64,000 bases of DNA from Stieleria neptunia. Its GTDB lineage: Bacteria; Planctomycetota; Planctomycetia; Pirellulales; Pirellulaceae. Below are positions 61,101-64,000 of the stretch, one piece after another. The stretch is from contig NZ_CP037423.1 of the NCBI RefSeq assembly GCF_007754155.1, positions 1,860,001 to 1,924,000 on the forward strand, in the 5' to 3' direction. Position 1 is the first letter of the stretch; each line of letters begins with the position of its first letter. Made by a program: the position numbers and the translations under genes. The notes under the pieces are model-generated. The model worked only from the letters and a program-made list of their open reading frames with translations. It searched no databases and was not told where the DNA came from.

Positions 61101-64000
61101 GCCGGCGGCGTGTTGACCGGTCCCGGAGGCGACCAGATCATCGCCAGCGGAGATCTGACGCAGTTTTTTGACAACGTGCGGCGATGGTACGGGCATGACG
61201 CGTCGCTGAAGGCGCCCGCCGAACCGGATCAAGTCAACTTCAACTCGGATTCGCTTTCCTTTTTGGGCATCTTGCAAAGTCCCAACCCGGTCGCGGCGCT
61301 GCCGACCTTGGACGCCTATGACTTGATGCTCGACGCCAACACGCACTTTCAAACGATGCGTGTCTACGTGCCTTGGGTTCCATTCGCCAATCGCGGCGCG
61401 GGGATTCCGGCAGAGTATCAGATCACGGGGATCACGCCCAACGACGAAGACGTTTTCTTTCCGCTCAATCTGCAAGGCTACTACGAACAATCCGACGCCC
61501 ATTCGGGAACCGTCTCACAGACCGGACCGTTCACGCTGGAAACCGGTGGATATGTCCCCGCGGGCGAATCGCTGCCGTTCACGGTCAACTTTCAAAACGA
61601 TCCGAACACGACGCGTGACGCCAACGAGGTGCGCGTCGTCGTGCCACTGGACCAGGCCGTCGATCCCCGCAGCTTTCGACTCGGCGACATCCAGATCGGT
61701 GACATCACGATTCGAATCCCGGGCGGTCGCTCGTTGTACCAGGGTGATTTTGATTTCAGCGACACGCTCGGTTTCAACGTGCGGGTCAGCGGCGGAGTCG
61801 ACATCAAGTCGAATGCGGCGACCTGGTTGATCCAGGCAATCGATCCGCTGACCGGCGAAGTGCGTGCCGATCCCGACGGAGGATTGCTGCCGCCCAATAA
61901 CGCCCGCGGTCAAGGCGCGGGGTTCGTTTCCTACAGTGTCCGGTTGTCCGATTCGGCCGAAACCGGCGACGTCATGACGGCGCGGGCACGCGTGGTCCTG
62001 GACAACGCCCCGCCGGAAGACGCTGACGATCTGGCGTACCAGATCGATGCGGTCGCGCCGACCAGTCACGTCGACGTCACACCACTGAACGACCAAAACG
62101 ATTTTGTGGTCCGCTGGGACGTTACCGATGACGTCGGCGGCAGCGGGTTCAAGCATGTCAGCTTGTACGTGGCCGAAGACGGCGGCGACTTCAAGCTTTG
62201 GAAACGGCAACTGCAGACCGCCGGCGGCGAGGAGGTGTGGATCGGCCGCGTCGGCACGAGCTACGAATTCCTGGCCCTGGCCAGCGACCGCGCCGGCAAC
62301 CGGGAAACGCCGCCATCGGGAGCGACCGCCGATGACGATGGTTCGACCACGTCGCTGGGCGTCTTGCCCGCCGTGGAAGAAACGACGCGACCGAATTTTG
62401 GGCAACCCGCCGAGCCATCGTCCACGCCATCGATCAACCCGCTGTTCGCATCGGCCGAACGACAGATTCCGGCCAGTCAGGTTTCGCCCAGTCAGGTTGC
62501 GGCGCAAACGCAACGCGTCGACCCCGCGGCCTTTGACGTGGTCCTGCAACCGTTCACGGCCGCTCGTTTCGCCGACGGGTTTGATCTGGCGGTTGGTGCC
62601 GCGGCGTCCGCGGGGATCGGCCCGATGGCGATCGCTGAAACACCCGACGGAGACATCTTGGTCAGCGGCGGTCCGGCCCGGAACCAACTCTATCGCTTCA
62701 CCCCCGATGGCGGAACAGTCGGCGGCGTGTGGGCCGAACTGGATCATCCGATCTTCAATTTGATCTTTGACCCGGCCGGACGACTTTGGGCCACCACCGG
62801 CGGCGGTCCACTGCTGGAACTTGACCCCAGCGACGGCGGTTTGCTGGCCGAACACGGCGACGGGCTGACGATGGGACTGGCCGTCGATCCGGCAACCGGT
62901 GACATCCTGGTCGGATCACGCTACGGCGTCGAGCGATTTGATCCGGCCGGCGGGACGTTCTCCCGATTCAGTCGAGATCAAAACCTGCGTGTGGGAAGTC
63001 TGGCCTTTGCCGACGACGGGACGCTTTACGGTGTGCAGTGGCCCGAGCGAAATGCCGTCCTGGAATTCTCGCCGACCGGTCGCGCCGAAACGCTGCTGTC
63101 GTTCACGACGCCGATCGATTCGTTGGCGCTTGGGCAAAGCGACTCGCCACTTGCCGGCCTGTTGTTTGTCTCGCACAACTCCGGCGCTGCACACGCCGGC
63201 AGCGAACTGACGATGGTCGACGTCGCCACCCTGCGGCGTGTCGCGCTGGCCGGCGGCGGCACCCGCGGCGATGTCATCGTGACGACGCGGGACGGTCGCG
63301 TGTTGGTCAGCCAAACCGACGCGGTCGATGTGCTCAGCCCGATCGCCGTCCCCGAAATCATCGCCACCCATCCCGCCCCGCAAACGGTCGTCGCCCTGCC
63401 GTTGGGCTTGGTCCGCGTGACGTTTAGCGAAGACATGTTCACGGGCTTGGGGACGGAGCAACATTCCGTCTTGAACCCCGGCAACTACGCGATTCGCAGC
63501 GATGGTAGCGATCACCCGGAAATCACCGAAGTCCGCTACGATGCGGCGTCGCGGACGGCGTCTCTGTTTGCCCAAGGATTCTCGGTCGGCGACCACACGT
63601 TGTACGTCGGCGAAGGCATCGAAAGCATCGGCGGTTTCTCGCTTGCCGCGGGCTATGAAATCCACTTCACCACGATCAGCGATTTCTCGACCAACGTCGA
63701 CATCGAACTGTCCGGCACGCGACTGGATCGACAGTCTCAATCGATCACTTATGAAGTCGTGATCACCAACCGTGGCGATCATGACCTGATTCTGCCGGTC
63801 GGATTGGTGCTTTCTGCGGACGGACAAAACACCGGCGCATCGTCTGGCGAAGCCGTGCCTGGACAAACCGCGACGCCGTCGACCGATGCAGGCTGGGTCT
63901 TTGATCTAGCCGCCAACGTTCCCGATGGCGTTCGGCTGCGACCGGGGGAATCGACCACGGCCAAAACGATTCGCTGGTTGGCACCGGCAGAAATCACCGC
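49170..64000 (+). CDS. Giant LEPR-XLL / CARDB-repeat surface protein (partial, runs off the right edge)
   Basis: A single frame is open from ATG 49170 to the end, 4943 codons without a stop; the frame was followed at several points (53400, 55080, 59820, 63960) and stays intact. The N-terminus is basic (MARKKDRPQTRQGLGHQWRN) and then carries the LEPR-XLL-type motif FEKLEDRHLLA, a planctomycete marker of very large exported proteins. Next come two WDG/WVG-GD-x2-W-x-D-P-x-NW modules (about 49345 and 51634) introducing beta-helix-like repeats; a Big_5/SbsA-type Ig-like domain (SVVSITPSRGAVDPDGPFFV, near 54170) with FSEPM; about thirteen CARDB adhesion domains (54519-59697); a pre-peptidase-C-like domain near 59710-60000; a long region with beta-propeller-like GDILVSG and GTLYGVQW segments (62650-63330); and a second FSEDMF Ig-like domain near 63420. 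It is expected outside the cell as an adhesin or matrix protein. Confidence 0.93.
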   Translation, partial: MARKKDRPQTRQGLGHQWRNRRRNKAARLARKRISQRLIPSPFEKLEDRHLLATVQWDGGGDGTRWHDPLNWDSDALPTAFDDVTIESFSNDLIVRIDADTAVTSILSNEPLHLVGAELKTTSLVVDELIVEDATLRPSDGSLLSATIADRLTIDSAASQFLIVGNLHVRGDLLLRSALTLLADGTDANLRVDGDVNLDQASLTASAGGVISMPSVEHYRHQSTANNQTRQFTATGSGSRIELGGLRTLTGATHYNSGTIVQVADGGVIDLSNVQTVVDPVEGDTRRRSFSFVASDAGSQIDLSALTTVTDQNADQRTSFSATAGASIHIASLTDARGAQFQRDGSGSLAVEQLQTMVDSRLIVRGNNTTLSQLASADRSEFDVAGAQLALPLIDRLRDGAIAVDSGGVFAAPGLTNIDGTDLQVRGGATLSLPGVTGYRHLGDASSIDRTWSASGADSRLELPNLSSIIGGWGYNNDHVIQADDGAVIALPAVQQFVDEPHGDLNFRSFEITASGANSRIELDALISIIDRNGSGPGQHSRIDASSGGEIIAPKLAHLLGTEATVDSPGDIDVANLVGIEDSAITIAARPSDFDALQTITGTRLAVSQTDARLNQITRFEHNTLVTDSAATVAMPYVASIDGSSLQAYGGTRIAFPQIESYDLATTQISSIRSWVAEGPGSHIDLSGLRWIRGGTQSGTGLDVEAVLGGSVDLQNVVQIVDPTDGNTSGRRFSFIADGAHSNIQLDALVGVIDRNGNVLSTLTESAGGQIDAPALSTLINTTVATESSGQPSGASLRAAASDEVPQTPPPESIPSAQTIAWVGGDGNWGDPANWDAGVVPGIFDDVELSVTGVTVTITGDPVVRSIHGPGGLDIVGGSLTVAAASTLTGTFNLSDGGTLVVHGPNASLSVDGPQSIDGGNLRVDDGAELVFKHVASYHHDAAANNVQRNWIVQGGGRLVFESLQSIHGGTHYGNRLSIEARSGGHIDLGAVTQIVDGADGNTARRGVTIQAQDAGSSIDLRSLASFQDHATVADDAQSYSELIARDGGAVRLDSLTTLDGVAVVVDATSEVPLETVSSFDQGRLHVTDRSVALPGLTSANETVLIADNGFIDSDALTTLTRGGLELRSGGRINTTLLETIDGASIHVADGITLSLPLVTSYSHASTDNDQTRALVASGRGSRLEFPNLTQIEGGTHFRSSLSIAARDGGAIDLSGVLEISEPDTGNTSGRGVHVSADGPDSEIELSSLTTFTDIGESPVSHAVASGHSSLTATRGGTIAEPALSTITGVQIVADAGSDFSFESIVAATNSLFQVAGNGTLPFTALVSAVGTAIQIDGHAASFPVLTDLSAGSLSLQGGGTADVPRLSGIDSATLVVSDGVTLSLPAVTSIKHQTTAPNQIAVLRAEGFGSRLDLAAVTSIENGDDYNSRVFIEALSGAIVDLSGVQTIEDPDVGNASQRRIELLSEGVDSRIDLANLRSFLDHSSGTLTGSNRFSSVHSRYGGTVDLGSNDASGTSLGGVHVTAGDSGSLLGKFTLQSDSVLTGNGLVQADIVVGGIVEPEGKLTVEGSLSLISGGQLSFDVGGLVPIEQHDVLNVSGDVTLDGIIRTNRVNNYDPQPGDSYVVMTYASRSGSPGYAGLDFGSQILSPELSPSTLELVTGFSSGASVVSITPSRGAVDPDGPFFVIEFSEPMERDSLSADDIILVGPNDTSIVIESILPVDDSTDRFMVRPVMDQYTDGDYSLTIGPNVLDWVGNPMNQDGDEINGELDDDRWFGSFPWALPDLILVGGVLPTPTTGFDFGDEVPLLLDIKNVGAAAAGGGSWTDRIYLSTDNVLDADDLPLHESVHDATLAAGGEYTNQINVSLPLAQSLQTGTYYLIASIDDGNQIHETDEANAFVSAPLQLTVPPLVDLLPISVSGPSTGQPRTPSVFTWTAVNQGDAATPDRWFDRIYLQSVAAPEISHLVGGVFQADPVAPGESYLSMMTVDLPELQDGDYRILIATDDTDRLFEGPYESNNTLIGGTIRIDHPDVVVQNMTLQAAANSGQTLPLSFEFVNQGTGVASAWQQRIYLSDDLSVSADDRLIDEFEITQPLDPQQARGLTRDLVMPIDVQGAKYLLVVTDALGQLGERTAGEANNLEAASIELTLSPYADLTVTNVSAPTQLIGDPSQLTVDWTVANLGTGPGLTDQWSDAIVLSRNAIVGDDDDLVIATFGHSGGLEAGSSYARSETIALPPEISGRFRLWVRSDFGDNVFENGNESNNDAEHAGSIDVMPAAFADLVVTNIDVPQPVNAGSVASVTWTVDNAGIGITNRGDWYDLVYLAKDAAGTEPIEGSEVRFQHFGQIAAGGSYTRTGHFIVPEGLSGDHFVIVHAANDGGPFEFIFDNNNRAASGAFPITLLPSPDLIVDEVVAPRVAEEGTLLDVSWTVSNDGIGSASGGWIDRVYLQSAGDPDGPIIQLGTFPFVDPLTPGKSYTRHESIRIPIQSTGVFNLIVRTNFQALLYEGDAVVNNTASVPITVNVRLRADLQVDSITIPERLTAGATLSPQFTVVNQGAVGTAGNTWVDRIYLSLDTVVDQADILIGELVNGSALAAGERYSSDAGSVVIPIRYRGDVYVIVQTDATDIIAEWPNNQNNTTYQSIFIEPEPLADLVVSDVITPSQVVAGAEIPVRYTVTNLGSGATHGDTWTENVWLTRDKNRPHPGQGDLLLQTTTHVGSLDRSAGYETSTTIRIPRQLESGTWYVTPWVDPLDAIPEDTLAANNNPDDPNNIDNNNYKARAIQVLGAQPDLIVSEIVAPAVAGGGESVTISWTVDNRGLADADTGAWLDRVYLSDHADPKAEGARTLLLAEKKRDLPLAKGASYTTSVDVDLSPAASGQYIVVITDDDLPPQPSIDLSGFFPGASTATESLVPVEEVDETNNVTAVATNIHAAAANLKVVGFDLPADAKSGEEVTFSYTVENIGQHPVWSGTTYWKDFLWLSPDTSFIRERASYLGASIHAPAETIDPGDQYTVSFTTTLPEGTGGDYSLWVHLNANNDRSPLLFPYQSRLLLTDWYPAVEGDNEVWNSHFRRWAFEDPSDNLARADLPIRYEEADLAITDLQFPAAATAGEAVELVYTVQNTGSRETRVDSWSDRVFLSRDASLDNFDTQLASTSHLGSLDPGESYTGRLSVQIPAGIEGDFHLLLFTDSAAMQDRSGRPSDIGFRRVGIEFELPGVLAPWDLASSAARESARGEVAEYQLEGNNIAVRGLSVGLSDLPDLQVSMITAPERADRGQEIDVTYTVTNHGGGTVGGQSDWIDLIYLSRDSFLDLASDIYLGSSEHQGGLAAAASYQNSTSVSLPAGLTGPYYVFVISDPDRFGPTGDVFEGPNERNNAAAPATPMVIELPDPADLQVTDIVVPHDVTAGEPTQIEWTVTNTSNVTISGRWSDRLFFSSDATWDINDAAAGRVEFRGTLAPGEHYTSIVEVITPPLTPGSYRAIVRPDIFDQVYEDVGESNNQTASASTMQLTAPSLTLDVPLGTTLGTGGQKLFAVDVPADRTLRVTIIAADDSSYEVFLRHNQSPTGGSFDANSGGALTDTPAAIIPATAAGTYYVLVRGFATESDDSGVEILAELLPLAITDIQTDIGGDSGFVTTTISGARFHPDAIVKLVRPGFAEIIPAGQNYVSPSQLIVTFDLQDAPHGLYDVQVINPGGDVAVVPYRFQVERTIEPEVTVGIGGPRYVLAGDNGTYGVSLQNTGNVDAPYVFYNVGIPELGINQNVYNLPYNHFTSNLRGGPEGSLADLPWAELDSAVNTDGHLTASGYLFDHPADGFAGFTFQVQTYPGLRELHDHAWDAFKEKIYDAIPEYAASDFLAEGPSSLDKISPGLALVWEAFGAVPDLLIQPLIPFQFHVVVSATTMTRDEFLQHALGEADLLRQGILDDDDADAALVHLAGDPQAWQSLYISYLTESGRLRAVDAIPPTRRDQELASLMATLAGGVLTGPGGDQIIASGDLTQFFDNVRRWYGHDASLKAPAEPDQVNFNSDSLSFLGILQSPNPVAALPTLDAYDLMLDANTHFQTMRVYVPWVPFANRGAGIPAEYQITGITPNDEDVFFPLNLQGYYEQSDAHSGTVSQTGPFTLETGGYVPAGESLPFTVNFQNDPNTTRDANEVRVVVPLDQAVDPRSFRLGDIQIGDITIRIPGGRSLYQGDFDFSDTLGFNVRVSGGVDIKSNAATWLIQAIDPLTGEVRADPDGGLLPPNNARGQGAGFVSYSVRLSDSAETGDVMTARARVVLDNAPPEDADDLAYQIDAVAPTSHVDVTPLNDQNDFVVRWDVTDDVGGSGFKHVSLYVAEDGGDFKLWKRQLQTAGGEEVWIGRVGTSYEFLALASDRAGNRETPPSGATADDDGSTTSLGVLPAVEETTRPNFGQPAEPSSTPSINPLFASAERQIPASQVSPSQVAAQTQRVDPAAFDVVLQPFTAARFADGFDLAVGAAASAGIGPMAIAETPDGDILVSGGPARNQLYRFTPDGGTVGGVWAELDHPIFNLIFDPAGRLWATTGGGPLLELDPSDGGLLAEHGDGLTMGLAVDPATGDILVGSRYGVERFDPAGGTFSRFSRDQNLRVGSLAFADDGTLYGVQWPERNAVLEFSPTGRAETLLSFTTPIDSLALGQSDSPLAGLLFVSHNSGAAHAGSELTMVDVATLRRVALAGGGTRGDVIVTTRDGRVLVSQTDAVDVLSPIAVPEIIATHPAPQTVVALPLGLVRVTFSEDMFTGLGTEQHSVLNPGNYAIRSDGSDHPEITEVRYDAASRTASLFAQGFSVGDHTLYVGEGIESIGGFSLAAGYEIHFTTISDFSTNVDIELSGTRLDRQSQSITYEVVITNRGDHDLILPVGLVLSADGQNTGASSGEAVPGQTATPSTDAGWVFDLAANVPDGVRLRPGESTTAKTIRWLAPAEIT
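49930..53640 (+). repeat. Beta-helix-type periodic motif inside the giant protein (about six copies)
   Basis: A motif of about 45 residues, 'GG-x-IDLSxV-x2-I-x-D-P-x2-GN-T-x-RR ... A-x2-GSxIDLxxL', appears near 49973 (GGVIDLSNVQTVVDPVEGDT), 50625, 51295 (GGSVDLQNVVQIVDPTDGNT), 52113 (GGHIDLGAVTQIVDGADGNT), 52797 (GGAIDLSGVLEISEPDTGNT) and 53484. Between copies lie shorter related rungs (GGxI-x-xP-x-L-x-x-I). It looks like parallel beta-helix rungs. Confidence 0.7.
54519..59697 (+). repeat. Array of about thirteen CARDB domains in the giant protein
   Basis: Units of about 120-160 residues start with 'ADL-x-V-x-x-I-x-x-P' and contain 'V-x-W-T-V-x-N-x-G', 'W-x-D-x-V-Y-L-S' and a final 'E-x-N-E-x-NN'. 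Starts lie near 54519, 54897, 55257, 55617, 56001, 56379, 56745, 57108, 57531, 57972, 58452, 58940 and 59338. CARDB (cell adhesion related domain found in bacteria) is an Ig-like fold of surface proteins. Units are clearly diverged in sequence. Confidence 0.8.

Noticed and set aside
49290..63866. Many minus-strand frames of 150-455 codons across the giant gene
   Set aside because: They mirror the long + frame in a GC-rich region, are rich in Arg, Asp and Gly without motifs, and would have to overlap a gene with clear domains.

Overview
The window looks like a chromosomal segment from a planctomycete of the Pirellulaceae type (Rhodopirellula / Stieleria / Rubripirellula relatives). This rests on several lineage hallmarks seen together: paired DUF1549/DUF1553 and DUF1501 genes (two sets), a DUF1559 prepilin-like protein, large TPR plus FG-GAP plus ASPIC/UnbV lipoproteins, an M56 peptidase paired with a BlaI repressor, a PEP-CTERM protein, and a giant LEPR-XLL/CARDB surface protein. 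The DNA is GC-rich. No rRNA, tRNA, CRISPR array or insertion sequence with a transposase was seen.

Layout. 1-6.2 kb: the tail of a membrane protein running into a 132-bp tandem repeat, then lepA and a ROK sugar kinase (one translationally coupled pair), and two convergent GT4 glycosyltransferases. 6.4-10.9 kb: a small inverted-repeat element, then a minus-strand operon of a seven-haem cytochrome c, a TPR lipoprotein and a small toxin-domain-like protein, and a divergent exported protein of unknown function. 11.3-26.2 kb: a small lipoprotein, a DUF1559 protein, and four large paralogous lipoproteins (three on +, one on -) that combine TPRs, calcium-loop FG-GAP repeats and a C-terminal UnbV domain. 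The stand-alone TPR lipoprotein next to the cytochrome is the same TPR module without the propeller. 26.4-31 kb: a hybrid histidine kinase and a cyclopropane-fatty-acid-synthase-like methyltransferase. 31.3-36.8 kb: a BlaI-type repressor overlapping an M56 (BlaR1-like) peptidase with an unusual C-terminal sensor half, converging on a PL10-like pectate lyase. 37-47.2 kb: two DUF1549/DUF1501 operons, the second ending in a WD40 gene, separated by a TsdA-like dihaem cytochrome and a decayed nuclease-like fragment inside a region with a second copy of the inverted-repeat element. 47.3-64 kb: a Uma2-family nuclease, a PEP-CTERM protein and, filling the last 14.8 kb, one open reading frame of at least 4943 codons for a cell-surface protein that continues past the window.

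How the genes may work together. Most products are exported or surface-attached. Two themes stand out: exported c-type cytochromes and planctomycete cytochrome-domain proteins (8.6-9.7, 38.5-41.4, 41.8-42.6, 45.5-47.2 kb), and very large calcium-binding or repeat-rich surface proteins (13.3-26.2 and 49.2-64 kb). The stand-alone TPR module coupled to the heptahaem cytochrome suggests that the TPR-FG-GAP-UnbV lipoproteins belong to an uncharacterised cell-envelope system with a redox component; this is inference.

Intergenic DNA is rich in palindromic and dispersed repeats: a 132-bp tandem repeat, a 27-bp dispersed repeat in five copies, two related elements bounded by 15-bp inverted repeats, and several long perfect hairpins.
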